A stretch of DNA of 64,000 bases. Source: an uncultured Bacteroidales bacterium (GTDB lineage: Bacteria > Bacteroidota > Bacteroidia > Bacteroidales > P3). How positions within the stretch are numbered: the first letter of the stretch is position 1; every line of letters starts with the position of its first letter. Positions 26,851 through 35,809 of this stretch are shown in pieces. The stretch lies in the NCBI GenBank assembly GCA_910578275.1, contig CAJTPR010000001.1, positions 186,001 to 250,000 of the forward strand. The letters run 5' to 3'. The position numbers and the translations under genes are program-made. The notes under the pieces were generated by a model that searched no databases, was not told the origin of the DNA, and worked only from the letters and a program-made list of their open reading frames with translations.

Positions 26851-29169
26851 TTATCTGACTATCAGTTTTTTTATACCATTGCCATGCAAGGTGCGGATGC
26901 AAACCATGTAGACACCTGCCGGCAAATCGTCCGTTCCGATCGCCATGGCGTTCAACTCCTCCCCGCTGCCGAATACCCTGTTGCGCACCACCGTCCCGTT
27001 CATATCGACTATCTGCAGGCTGCCGCGACCCGTCTGGCCGTAGGTCTGCACGAAGAAACGACCGGAAGCCGGATTGGGATAAAGGCTGAAACGCAGTTCC
27101 TCCCTGCCCGCCACCTGTTCATTGGCCACCTGCGGCAAGGAATCGTACATCTGGTCGTAGAACGTGACCAGATAGGAGGCGATGTAATATTGCGGATTGT
27201 ACGTGTCGTTGCAATCGGTACAGGTCTTGCCGCTCACGCAATCGGGGTTGTGCGGATGGCAATGGTCCACGTAATCCGGCTCGAAGATGAAACGCATGTC
27301 CAACCGGGATTGGTCCAGATGCCCCGTAAGATTGTAGTGATAGCCCGGGGCGATCGCCCCGGGACACCAACCCGCCCTGTTATACGTCCAAGTGCCGCGT
27401 TGGTTGAGGCAGGTGTCGGGATTAGGCTTGCATTTCATCCACGGCGTATGCTCATAGGCCGTGCCGTTGACATAGATATGATGCTCGGCCTTGTAGAACT
27501 CGGCGGCATTGCTCGTATTGTTTCCGCCCCATCCGTGTCCGGTCGTGACCACTTTCAGACTCAAGGCCGCCGCATCGGAGGGCACTTCCACATCCAACGT
27601 GTCCATCGGTTGCAGGTTCGCCGGATCCCCGAACGGAAAATTACCGTTCCAAAGCGGTATCAGGCCGCTGTAAAGATATTGCGGCATGCCCTTGACGAAC
27701 TGGAAGTCCAACGTGACGTCATAACCGCCCGAGCCCCACGTGTCGATGAACATGCGCATGGGAACCTCGCCCTGCAGCCAAGACGAAAAATCGCTCACGT
27801 CCAGCTGATGATGGCAAGGAACGCCGTATGCGGTGGTATAGCGGATGATCTCGCGCCATTGGCCGTCGGGGGTCTGCATTTCCACCCATGCCACACGGTC
27901 CCAATCGTCGCAACCGCCTTCTATCGGAGGACATTTCATGTCCAACTTGGCAATGATGCGCTGGTAGCTGCCCACATGCTGCGGAAAAACGAACACCCCG
28001 CCGTTGGTGCGGCCCGGTTCGGGAAAATTGATCAACATATGGTCGAACGCACGGACAGTACGCGACGCTTCTATGCTGTCCACCTCGATAAGGCGTGTCA
28101 CCGTGGTATCGCGCCCGTTGCCCGCCTCGGCATGGAACTTTACCGTGAACCGGCCATAACGGCCGGGCACGAAATCGGCACGAAGCGTGTTCGAGGCCTC
28201 GTCATAACGCGCCTCCAGCATCTTGCCGTCCACTTCCACGCTCATGCCCGTGATCTTGTTGAAAGCCGATCCTATCTCGGCACGCGCCTGAAGCGGATAA
28301 ACCAGCGTGTCGGAAGGCATCGCGATGATCTCCGATTCCACGAGAGGCGTGTACAGGCGTACGCCGTAAAGCATGGGATTCTGTATCTGCACGCCGAAGA
28401 CGTGACGTACCGGATAATATTCGCCATCGCCCGCCTGCAAGGCCTCCAGCACCGTCATTCCCTCGGTTCCGTCCGAAACCAGGAAACAGCTGTCGTTCCG
28501 TTCGATGACGGAACCCGCTCCCGAAATCACCGAAAAGGCCACGGGCAAACCCGAGGAGGCGGAAGCGTCCAGGTACACGGTATCCTGCGAAGAAACAAGC
28601 ACGGGAAGCTTGTCGAAGCGCAGGAGCTGGTTCTTGCGTCCGGGAACGGCCGATTCGTCGGCCAAGACCCGCAATTCGGCCGTCTGGACAGCCTGGTTCC
28701 ATGTGTTGGAATTCTTCAGATACGTGATTTTCACGAAACGCCCCGTCACGGCACCGAAAAGCAGGTCCTTGGGAGCGACATCCGAATCGGCGTTCCAGAA
28801 AATCTCTCCCTGCGCCTGCGGTTCGCCCCAATCGGAAGAATCTTTCGTGACATGAACGGCATATCCTTTCAATTTGTCGCCGTCGTTCTGCGGGTTGCAG
28901 AGGTAGCGTACGCCGCAAACCTTGTGTTCTTCGCCCAGATCCAATATCAGGACGGCCGGCAACGGAGCAAGCTGTGAAGTGTTCACGGCCCACCAAGTGG
29001 ACGTGTCTCCATCGAAAGCCTTTGCGGCCGTGTCGGCCGCCGTCTGGCTGCTGACGTAGGCAATCGCGTGGTTTTGCGGAGGAATCTCCGCCATCTGGGC
29101 GTTCGCCACATGGCAAAACGCCGACGAAACGGCGCACAAGCCGCCAAAAAGTAATCTACCCTTCATCAT
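26851..29169 (-). CDS. T9SS-exported PNGase F-like peptide-N-glycosidase with discoidin domain
   Basis: A 772-residue secreted protein. Order: signal peptide (1-24), F5/8 type C (discoidin-like) domain (about 30-170, FDGDTSTWWAVN), a linker region, peptide-N-glycosidase F N and C domains (about 375-675), and a T9SS type A sorting domain (about 695-772, SLYPNPASGRFFV, LPAGVYMV). By alignment from memory to Elizabethkingia PNGase F, catalytic D60 matches D424 in CDDWDR and E206 matches E557 in NAAEF; E118 is Asp (D476 in FIDTW). GTWTYNRAGWCPG is also kept. It likely removes N-glycans from host or dietary glycoproteins outside the cell. A TATCTTTA box (29193-29200) may be its -7 element. Confidence 0.88.
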   Translation of the reverse strand: MMKGRLLFGGLCAVSSAFCHVANAQMAEIPPQNHAIAYVSSQTAADTAAKAFDGDTSTWWAVNTSQLAPLPAVLILDLGEEHKVCGVRYLCNPQNDGDKLKGYAVHVTKDSSDWGEPQAQGEIFWNADSDVAPKDLLFGAVTGRFVKITYLKNSNTWNQAVQTAELRVLADESAVPGRKNQLLRFDKLPVLVSSQDTVYLDASASSGLPVAFSVISGAGSVIERNDSCFLVSDGTEGMTVLEALQAGDGEYYPVRHVFGVQIQNPMLYGVRLYTPLVESEIIAMPSDTLVYPLQARAEIGSAFNKITGMSVEVDGKMLEARYDEASNTLRADFVPGRYGRFTVKFHAEAGNGRDTTVTRLIEVDSIEASRTVRAFDHMLINFPEPGRTNGGVFVFPQHVGSYQRIIAKLDMKCPPIEGGCDDWDRVAWVEMQTPDGQWREIIRYTTAYGVPCHHQLDVSDFSSWLQGEVPMRMFIDTWGSGGYDVTLDFQFVKGMPQYLYSGLIPLWNGNFPFGDPANLQPMDTLDVEVPSDAAALSLKVVTTGHGWGGNNTSNAAEFYKAEHHIYVNGTAYEHTPWMKCKPNPDTCLNQRGTWTYNRAGWCPGAIAPGYHYNLTGHLDQSRLDMRFIFEPDYVDHCHPHNPDCVSGKTCTDCNDTYNPQYYIASYLVTFYDQMYDSLPQVANEQVAGREELRFSLYPNPASGRFFVQTYGQTGRGSLQIVDMNGTVVRNRVFGSGEELNAMAIGTDDLPAGVYMVCIRTLHGNGIKKLIVR

Positions 29170-29465
29170 TCCTCAGTTTAGGTTGAAAGGGATAAAGATA
29201 CGGATTTTAGGGAAATCGGCAGAAAAAGGGAACCTTGCGGAACGGCAAGAACCTCAGCCCTCCCCGTGCCGACCGGTCCGATGCTTCCATCGCCCGCTCC
29301 CGTCCGGAGCATATACCGCCCAAGTCATGCAACCACAATATTTTCAATATCAAAAATATAAACAATCCGGAAGCCTGCTTGGAGCCGATGAAACCTTCCT
29401 TCTTTCCATACTTCCGGTTTTTATTATTATATTAGCGGATAGGATAATTCATAATCGACCACACC
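29170..29465. other. Intergenic region before the sugar locus
   Basis: 296 nt between divergent genes. The right two thirds are AT-rich. A minus-strand TATCTTTA (29193-29200) may serve the PNGase F-like gene. I find no clear plus-strand TAnnTTTG for the methyltransferase gene and no RNA gene. Confidence 0.55.
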
Positions 29466-30641
29466 ATGATAACTCGCTGCGACATCTGCTCGGCAAGACT
29501 CGTCAACGTAAAAAAACTCAAGTTCCGGCACATCATCGGCATGGCGGAAAATTACGTGCAACACATCAAGATGTGCCCGCATTGCAAGTTGATCGTCACG
29601 GGAAACCCGTTTTCCGAAAGACAATTGGAGAATCGGTACAAGAACCTTTCCAAATACGAATTCGACGCCGGATCCTATATATTCGATGTTTCCGAAGAAT
29701 ACAGGAAACGTTGCGCAAGACAAAAGCACTTCATAGAAGAAAACATCGCATGCTTTTCGTCCATTCTGGAAATCGGCGCCTCCAGCGGCTACAACCTCAG
29801 CCTCTATGAGGGCAAAAAGACATTCGGCATCGAGCCAAGCCCGTTCAATTGCCAAAGCGCAAAGAAGAATTACGATGTGGAGATGTTTTGCGGCGTCTTC
29901 CAGGAGTATTGCCGGCAACAGGCCGATTCCCCCAAAGAGGCATTCGACATGGTATTCCTTTCCCATACGCTGGAACATATCGTCAATCCCTGCCGCTTCA
30001 TCCGGCAATGCGTGAAGGTCGCCGCACCGGAATACTTCTTCATCGAGGTTCCCACATTCGACATCAAATTCATCAATGAACCCTACGGCATGTTTTGCGA
30101 AGAACATGTGAACTACTTCACATTGGAAAGTCTCGAGAACCTGATGCGGGCCGCAGGATACCATCTCATCGATGCGGAAATAAACATCGAGGCCGGCAGC
30201 CGGACCGTTGCCGGGTTTCCTTCCCTCTCCACGCTCTGGGGAACGAGGCCGAATCTGCCGGCACGCCGGCATGTCAATCCCGTCGAGAAACTCTTGAAGG
30301 AATACGATCGTTTTTCAGAAAAAGAATTACGACGGATAGCAAGAATCATAAACCGCATCGACAGCCGCAAACTGGCCGTGTGGGGCACCGGGCATCATGC
30401 CTCCATGCTTTTGGCAAATACCGCCTTGCGAAAGAAAAACATCGTCAAATTCTACGATTCGGACATACGGAAACACGCCTTCCGTATCGAAGGGGCGCCC
30501 GTTCAGGCGTTCGACCCGAAAGACCTTCAAGACGGGAGCATAGACACTGTCCTGATAGCCTCTTACGTGGCACAGCCGCAATTGTACGAACGCCTCGCGC
30601 CATACAAGGAGACATGCCGGATCATTACGCTGTACGAATAA
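29466..30641 (+). CDS. SAM-dependent C-methyltransferase-like protein (zinc-binding N-terminus)
   Basis: A 391-residue protein with an N-terminal zinc-ribbon-like set of cysteines (CDIC at 5-8, CPHC at 37-40), a class I SAM-binding core (ILEIGASSGYNLSLY, then SHTLEHIVNP) and a C-terminal domain with KLAVWGTGHHAS and a Rossmann-like pattern. This three-part build is that of the NovU/TylCIII deoxysugar C-methyltransferases, which act on 4-keto nucleotide sugars. Whether it methylates the CDP-sugar of the facing operon is inference. It is on the opposite strand, converging with the glycosyltransferase gene 53 nt away. Confidence 0.75.
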   Translation: MITRCDICSARLVNVKKLKFRHIIGMAENYVQHIKMCPHCKLIVTGNPFSERQLENRYKNLSKYEFDAGSYIFDVSEEYRKRCARQKHFIEENIACFSSILEIGASSGYNLSLYEGKKTFGIEPSPFNCQSAKKNYDVEMFCGVFQEYCRQQADSPKEAFDMVFLSHTLEHIVNPCRFIRQCVKVAAPEYFFIEVPTFDIKFINEPYGMFCEEHVNYFTLESLENLMRAAGYHLIDAEINIEAGSRTVAGFPSLSTLWGTRPNLPARRHVNPVEKLLKEYDRFSEKELRRIARIINRIDSRKLAVWGTGHHASMLLANTALRKKNIVKFYDSDIRKHAFRIEGAPVQAFDPKDLQDGSIDTVLIASYVAQPQLYERLAPYKETCRIITLYE

Positions 30642-30694
30642 ACGGACGGACGCTCGCCCCTTGAAGGCGGTCGCTTCCCGCAAATCGGCGGAAA

Positions 30695-31627
30695 TCAATC
30701 GAAGTTGATGCGTTCCTTCTCGATGACCAGCGGGCGTTTGCGCACCTGTGTATGTACCGCCCCCACGTATTCGCCCACGATGCCGATGAAGATGAGCTGC
30801 ACCGCCGAAAAAAAGAAAAGGCCGATGACCAGAGGCGCCTGTCCGGCCGAAAACGAATGCCAGAAAACAAGCTTGTAGACAAGATAGAACAAAGCCACCA
30901 AGGCACTCAACACCGCCACGCCGAAACCCAGGAAACACGCAAGACGCAACGGAACCTTGGAATAGTTGACAAAACCGAGCATGGCCATGTCGTAGAGCGT
31001 ATAGAAATTGTTCTTGGTCTTTCCGTGTTCCCGCCGAGGCTGCACGAACTCCACCGTGGCCATGTCGAACCCCAGTTCGGAAACCAAGCCCCGGAAATAG
31101 GGATAAGGATCGTCGATGCCGCGCAAGACATCCACGAAACGCCGGTCGTAAAGTCCGAAGCCCGTGAATTGCTTCACCTGTTCCACGTCCGACATCTTGG
31201 CCATGAGGTTGTAAAAACACTTGCGGACGGCGAACATCAGCTTGTTTTCCTTGCTTTGGTTCTTCACGCCGATGACCACCTTGTATCCTTCTTCCCACTT
31301 GGCCACCAGTTGCGGAATGGTTTCGGGCGGGTCTTGCAAATCGGAACACATCGAAATGACCGCATCGCCGTGGCATTGCCTCAATCCATGGAAAGGAGAT
31401 CGGATGTGCCCGAAATTCCGCGCGTTGACGATGCAACGGATATGCTTGTCGGCCTCTATCTCCTTGCGGATGCAGGCCACCGTCCCGTCCTTGGAAGCGT
31501 TGTCGATAAAGATATGCTCGTACTCGTACTGCGGCAAGGTCTTCATCACCGCACGAATCCGCCCGCAGAGAACCGCCACGTTCTCTTCTTCATTGTAACA
31601 GGCCGTGATGATGGATATTTTTTTCAT
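30695..31627 (-). CDS. Glycosyltransferase family 2, DPM1/ArnC-like
   Basis: A 310-residue protein with a GT-A domain (ISIITACYNEEENV, IDNASKDGT, the metal motif MCSDLQDPPE) and two C-terminal membrane spans (about 225-290), as in ArnC and other polyprenyl-phosphate glycosyltransferases. It probably moves a sugar to undecaprenyl phosphate or onto a lipid-linked chain at the inner face of the membrane. It is the last gene of the CDP-sugar operon. The ATG at 31625-31627 gives the normal N-terminus. Confidence 0.85.
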   Translation of the reverse strand: MKKISIITACYNEEENVAVLCGRIRAVMKTLPQYEYEHIFIDNASKDGTVACIRKEIEADKHIRCIVNARNFGHIRSPFHGLRQCHGDAVISMCSDLQDPPETIPQLVAKWEEGYKVVIGVKNQSKENKLMFAVRKCFYNLMAKMSDVEQVKQFTGFGLYDRRFVDVLRGIDDPYPYFRGLVSELGFDMATVEFVQPRREHGKTKNNFYTLYDMAMLGFVNYSKVPLRLACFLGFGVAVLSALVALFYLVYKLVFWHSFSAGQAPLVIGLFFFSAVQLIFIGIVGEYVGAVHTQVRKRPLVIEKERINFD

Positions 31628-31651
31628 CGTTTTTCCGTGTAAGCCCACATT

Positions 31652-32317
31652 TTAAAGCAAGTCTTCGTAAGCGTCCATGACGAAGTCGGCCCGGCTCTCC
31701 GCGCCGAAATCCTCGCCGCCGTAACCGCCCGTAAACGCCAAGGTACGCATGCCCGCGCAACGGCCGGCCTCCATATCGGGCAACGTGTCGCCGCACATGA
31801 CGGCCCGTGCGGGATCGATGTCGAACATCCGCACCACGGCCTTGAGCACCTCTGCCTTGGGCAGGTGCCCGCCCTCGAAATCCGGCGTACCGATATAAAG
31901 GAACATATCCTTGATGCCCAAGGTCTCCAACACCTCGTAAGTGGGTTTCTGCGGCTTGTTCGTCGCCACATAGAGCGTCTTTCCCTGCGAGGCGAGCTTG
32001 TCCAGAAACGCCCGGACGCCCGGAAAGAGCACGGTCCGGCCATATTTCCCGGCCGCGTAGAACGCGCGGAACGTCTGCGCCACGGTCTGCCGTTGCACGG
32101 CGTCGAGCTGAGGCGAAATCGTCGCGATGATGTCGGGCAAAAGCGGTCCTATGCGGAGTTTTGAAGCGTCGTAGGTCCAACCCAGATGCGCGTAAGCCTG
32201 TTCGATACTGCCCAGGACATCCGCCTTGGAGTCGGCCAGCGTACCGTCCAAATCGAAGAAAAAATGCTGCAGGCCGAACAAGCGCGCCTGCAAGGCCGCC
32301 TTACTTGTATTGTCCAC
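31652..32317 (-). CDS. HAD family phosphatase
   Basis: A 221-residue haloacid dehalogenase-type hydrolase with motif I FFDLDGTLADS, motif II VATNKP, and motif IV CGDTLPDMEAG, resembling phosphoglycolate phosphatase. The GTG at 32315-32317 is the only sensible start; it lies 14 nt inside the end of the aldolase gene. Within this locus it may act on a phosphorylated sugar or aldol product, but the substrate is not known. Confidence 0.78.
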   Translation of the reverse strand: MDNTSKAALQARLFGLQHFFFDLDGTLADSKADVLGSIEQAYAHLGWTYDASKLRIGPLLPDIIATISPQLDAVQRQTVAQTFRAFYAAGKYGRTVLFPGVRAFLDKLASQGKTLYVATNKPQKPTYEVLETLGIKDMFLYIGTPDFEGGHLPKAEVLKAVVRMFDIDPARAVMCGDTLPDMEAGRCAGMRTLAFTGGYGGEDFGAESRADFVMDAYEDLL

Positions 32318-33116
32318 CTGCTTCTTCTATCAATTTATCGTAACGTTTCTGCAACATATCGATACGCAGCACGTCTTCCTGATAAATGGATCCGTAGAAA
32401 GCCTGCTTGTTCTTGAGCCACATCAGCTCGAAACCGACGGCTTTCAGAATGCCTTTGTCCGAATCCTTGCCTATGGCTCCAGGCAATTGGAACAAGACTT
32501 TACGCGTTTCATAACGGTCCAACACGCCTTGCGGAAGACGTTTGAAGAAATCGATGGACGCAGCCGAGACCCCGCCGCCTATGACGCATTCCTTGCCGTA
32601 CCGCTTGGCACATACGCACAGGTCTTTGGCTATTTCGAACACCGGTTCGGAATTTATATCCTCCCGCGTCAGGCCCATCGATCCGGTCATGTCCACACGT
32701 CCGAGAACAATGCCCTTCAACTGTTCCACACCCGGCAAGGCCATCATTTCCGAAAAATTCCGATAGCCGGTAACGGTTTCCACATTTATCAAGAAATCGA
32801 CGTTCTGCCATTCATCTTCCGGATAAACCATGTGGGTGGCCGCCAAATATTTCTTCAACGCATACGGTGTTTCTATCATCGGCGCCACAATCCGCGTCAC
32901 ACCTATGGAACGCGCATCATACATGTCCCGTATGGCTTCGCAACCCCCGATCTTGATCGTCAGGTCCAGTCCGGCCTTGGTCACGACTTCCTTCAAGCGC
33001 AACGCCTCCTCCATGCGCGTGCCTTCGGCCTCGAACTCCGCCTTTACGCCTACCACACAATGGTTTTCCTTGAGATCTTTCAAGGCATCCACCATACGTT
33101 GTTCCAATGCATTCAT
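32301..33116 (-). CDS. HpcH/HpaI-type aldolase
   Basis: A 271-residue TIM-barrel aldolase of the HpcH/HpaI and citrate-lyase beta superfamily. The metal ligands appear intact: E in INVETVTGYRN and D in GRVDMTGSMG; VAPMIETPYAL is also typical. Relatives split or form 2-keto-acids from pyruvate and an aldehyde. Homologues occur in surface polysaccharide loci with no settled role. It starts 1 nt after the thiamine enzyme gene, so the two are surely co-expressed, and could act on linked substrates such as pyruvate. Confidence 0.75.
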   Translation of the reverse strand: MNALEQRMVDALKDLKENHCVVGVKAEFEAEGTRMEEALRLKEVVTKAGLDLTIKIGGCEAIRDMYDARSIGVTRIVAPMIETPYALKKYLAATHMVYPEDEWQNVDFLINVETVTGYRNFSEMMALPGVEQLKGIVLGRVDMTGSMGLTREDINSEPVFEIAKDLCVCAKRYGKECVIGGGVSAASIDFFKRLPQGVLDRYETRKVLFQLPGAIGKDSDKGILKAVGFELMWLKNKQAFYGSIYQEDVLRIDMLQKRYDKLIEEAGGQYK

Positions 33117-33117
33117 G

Positions 33118-34920
33118 TTATTTTTCTTTAAGGGGTGCTATGATCATGTTGTTTTCAAACTCCTCCCGCGGAAGAAACGGGTAAAGGTCTTCCAGCGGTT
33201 TGGAAACCATACGGCCGTCCGCCCTGCGTTCCGAAGAAGTTTTGGGCTGGAAAATATAATCTTCCGGCAACACGACTTCGCAAACCACAGGCCCCGCTTC
33301 GGCCAGCATACGCCGTATGCCGGCTTCCACTTCTTCGTTCCTTTCTATCCGAAAGGCCTTGAAGCCGAAAGATTCCGCCAATTTAACGAAATTCGGGAAC
33401 ATAAGGCCCGATCCTTCGTCAATTCCGATATGGCGGCCAGAAAAGAAATTGTTTTGGGTTTGACGGATAGAGACATATCCCCCGTTATTGAGAATGACGA
33501 GCTTCAAATCAAGCCGGTTGGCCACCACCGTGCCCAACTCCTGCAGATTCATCATCAGACTGCCGTCCCCGCTCAGACAGACAATCGTCTTTTCAGGGCA
33601 AGCCAAGGCCGCCCCCACGGCAGCCGGCAAATCATACCCCATGGCCGCACAGCCGGAATTCCAAAAATAGCGTTGACCCTTTTTGACCTTGACGGCTTGA
33701 AAACCGACCACGCAGGCAGTGCCATTGGCCGTCGCCACCACCGCTTCCGACGGCAACGACACGCTGAGACGATCCACGAAATAATACGGATTGACCGGAC
33801 CGGCCGCCGCATAACCGGGCAATACCACCGGATATTTGGCCTGACGAACCTTGGCCCAATCCAACCAACCCGCATAATCCTTGTGTGGCAGGACGGCCGA
33901 CAACGCCTCGAGAAACGCGCCCGCATCCGCCTCTATGCCCAAACAAGGTTTGACCGTCGGTTTCTGAAACTCGGCGGCATCCACGTCCACACAGACCAAT
34001 TGGCCGCCCCGCGCGAAATATTCGTAATTGTATCCGGTCTGACGGATATTGTTGCGCGATCCGACACTGAACACCAGGTCGGCGTTCTGCAATGCAAAAT
34101 TACCGGCACGACTCCCTAACGTACCGATACGGCCGACGAAACACGGATGATCTTCTTCGATCAAATCCATGCCGTTGAACGTACCCAGGACAGGCATGGG
34201 CATCTTTTGCAAAAACGTCCGCAATGACGTTTGCGCGCCGGCGAGCCGTATTCCGTTACCGGCGATGAGCACCGGCCGTTCGGCCTGCCGCAACAACTCG
34301 ACGCATTTCCGTATCTGTTCCGCCGATGGCCGTTTTCTGGCCTGCAAGGCCGCCGTGGTTTCCGCCGGCAAAGCGGTCAAGGCGCTTTCGTCTATTTCCG
34401 CGCCCTGAATGTCCATCGGCACGTCTATCCATACCGGACCGGGGCGGCCTGACAGGGCGGTCAGCACCGCCTCGTCCAGAATCCGCTTCACGTCTTCCGC
34501 CCTGCGGATTTGCCGCGCGTATTTCGTCAACGGCTTCACCACCGATATGATATCCACCTCCTGGTCGCCCAACTGCCGCAGCGGCAAATCCGGACACGCT
34601 GATATCGTGGTCGATTGCTTGACCTGCCCGGAGATATACAACACGGGCACCGAATCCGTCCACTGCCCCATGACGCCCGTCAGCGTGTTCAAGCCGCCCG
34701 GTCCCGTCGTGATATTGACCACGCCCAAACGTTTCCCCGCCCGGACGTAGCCTTCGGCCGCTATCGCGCAAGCCTGCTCATGGTGGCAACAAGTATAAGC
34801 CAAACCGCTCTGATACACGGCATCGTTGAGGTGCATCGCGCCGCCGCCCGTAATCATGAACACGCGCTCGACGCCATAGACTTCTTTCAGCCTCTTGAAA
34901 ATATAATCACTCGTTCTCAT
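33118..34920 (-). CDS. Acetolactate-synthase-like thiamine enzyme (YerE-like)
   Basis: A 600-residue ThDP enzyme with all three domains of the acetohydroxyacid synthase family: N-terminal PYR domain with catalytic E48 in HHEQACAIAAEGY and TTGPGGLNTLTG, a central FAD-type domain, and the ThDP motif SGDGSLMMN with NN about 25 residues on (VILNNGGYV). A plain IlvB is unlikely: it sits between CDP-sugar genes and has no small subunit beside it. YerE of Yersinia O:VI is this kind of enzyme and adds a two-carbon unit from pyruvate to CDP-4-keto-3,6-dideoxyglucose. Substrate here is inferred from rfbFGH in the same operon. Its ATG overlaps the upstream stop by 4 nt. Confidence 0.72.
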   Translation of the reverse strand: MRTSDYIFKRLKEVYGVERVFMITGGGAMHLNDAVYQSGLAYTCCHHEQACAIAAEGYVRAGKRLGVVNITTGPGGLNTLTGVMGQWTDSVPVLYISGQVKQSTTISACPDLPLRQLGDQEVDIISVVKPLTKYARQIRRAEDVKRILDEAVLTALSGRPGPVWIDVPMDIQGAEIDESALTALPAETTAALQARKRPSAEQIRKCVELLRQAERPVLIAGNGIRLAGAQTSLRTFLQKMPMPVLGTFNGMDLIEEDHPCFVGRIGTLGSRAGNFALQNADLVFSVGSRNNIRQTGYNYEYFARGGQLVCVDVDAAEFQKPTVKPCLGIEADAGAFLEALSAVLPHKDYAGWLDWAKVRQAKYPVVLPGYAAAGPVNPYYFVDRLSVSLPSEAVVATANGTACVVGFQAVKVKKGQRYFWNSGCAAMGYDLPAAVGAALACPEKTIVCLSGDGSLMMNLQELGTVVANRLDLKLVILNNGGYVSIRQTQNNFFSGRHIGIDEGSGLMFPNFVKLAESFGFKAFRIERNEEVEAGIRRMLAEAGPVVCEVVLPEDYIFQPKTSSERRADGRMVSKPLEDLYPFLPREEFENNMIIAPLKEK

Positions 34921-35807
34921 TTATCGTATAACAAACAATTCCTGTCCAATTCGGATTTGACGGACGCATACCAGCCGTACAATTGCCGCACGGCCTCCGT
35001 CATGGGTGTAAACCGCAGGCTATCGCCCATTTCGGCACGCAGCCGGGCATTGTCGCCCGTATACGGAAGCCCCTCGCCGGACGCCGCGATGTTTACCGGC
35101 GACTCCTTGCCGGACAAGGCCACGACCATACGCGCCAGACCGGCCAAAGACGCCGTCTCGTCGGGCGTAATGTTATAGGCCCTGTAACGGGGCTCATGTT
35201 CGATGAACCACGCCAATATCGGCATCAGGTCGGGCGCGTACAGGTAACTGAACCGCCTGTCCTGTCTTAACGTGACGGGCAAATCGAACAACGTCTTGCA
35301 GATGGCGTTTGAAATAAACCGTATCGCATAGTCCTCGTATTTGCCGAAAATGCCGAAAATCCGCAAATCCACGATGTCCTCCCGGCAAACTTCCATATAC
35401 TTGCCGCAGACATATTTGTTGTAGCCGTGTTCGTCGGCAGGGACATGCGTGCCGGCATATTCCTCCTTCATCATCGGCACGTAATGCCGCATGTCGTAAA
35501 TCGCTCCCGAACCTATATTGAGGATACGGCCGCAACGGTCGGCATGCCGTACCAGATTGAAGAAAATCCGGTTGTTCGTATAAAAGATATCGTTCAAGTC
35601 CGGCGCGTTCCTGTGCGCCGGCTTCACGGCCGCATGTATCACGGCATCGAAACGGTGCCGTGAAAACCAGGCATCCGTACTATCGGTATCGGACAAGTCC
35701 AGTTCCTTATGGGATGGGCATATCAATTGATAGCGTCCGGTCAGGAAACTCTCCCGAACATTACGACCTATGAAACCGCTGCCGCCGGTAAGCAGAACCT
35801 TTTTCAT
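34917..35807 (-). CDS. NAD(P)-dependent sugar epimerase/reductase (extended SDR)
   Basis: A 296-residue protein with the dinucleotide motif LLTGGSGFIGRNV at the N-terminus and the catalytic YxxxK as YVCGK in YNKYVCGKYME, preceded by a GSGAIYD segment. It resembles GDP-fucose synthase/WcaG-type enzymes that epimerise or reduce 4-keto sugars. In the yersiniose pathway the corresponding step is the reduction of the acetyl branch (YerF). Function here is inferred from position between rfbG (2 nt) and the thiamine enzyme (4-nt overlap). Confidence 0.75.
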   Translation of the reverse strand: MKKVLLTGGSGFIGRNVRESFLTGRYQLICPSHKELDLSDTDSTDAWFSRHRFDAVIHAAVKPAHRNAPDLNDIFYTNNRIFFNLVRHADRCGRILNIGSGAIYDMRHYVPMMKEEYAGTHVPADEHGYNKYVCGKYMEVCREDIVDLRIFGIFGKYEDYAIRFISNAICKTLFDLPVTLRQDRRFSYLYAPDLMPILAWFIEHEPRYRAYNITPDETASLAGLARMVVALSGKESPVNIAASGEGLPYTGDNARLRAEMGDSLRFTPMTEAVRQLYGWYASVKSELDRNCLLYDK

Positions 35808-35809
35808 GC

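Noticed and set aside
26884..28977. A 697-codon open frame opposite the PNGase F-like gene
   Set aside because: Antisense shadow; composition is His- and Arg-rich as expected from reading the complementary strand.
29170..29465. A tRNA or small RNA gene in the AT-rich gap before the methyltransferase
   Set aside because: No cloverleaf pattern, conserved TPsiC-like sequence or strong hairpin could be found by eye.
33118..34920. A housekeeping acetolactate synthase (IlvB)
   Set aside because: No small subunit or other branched-chain amino acid gene is near, and the gene overlaps CDP-sugar genes by 4 nt; the YerE-like reading fits better, though not proven.
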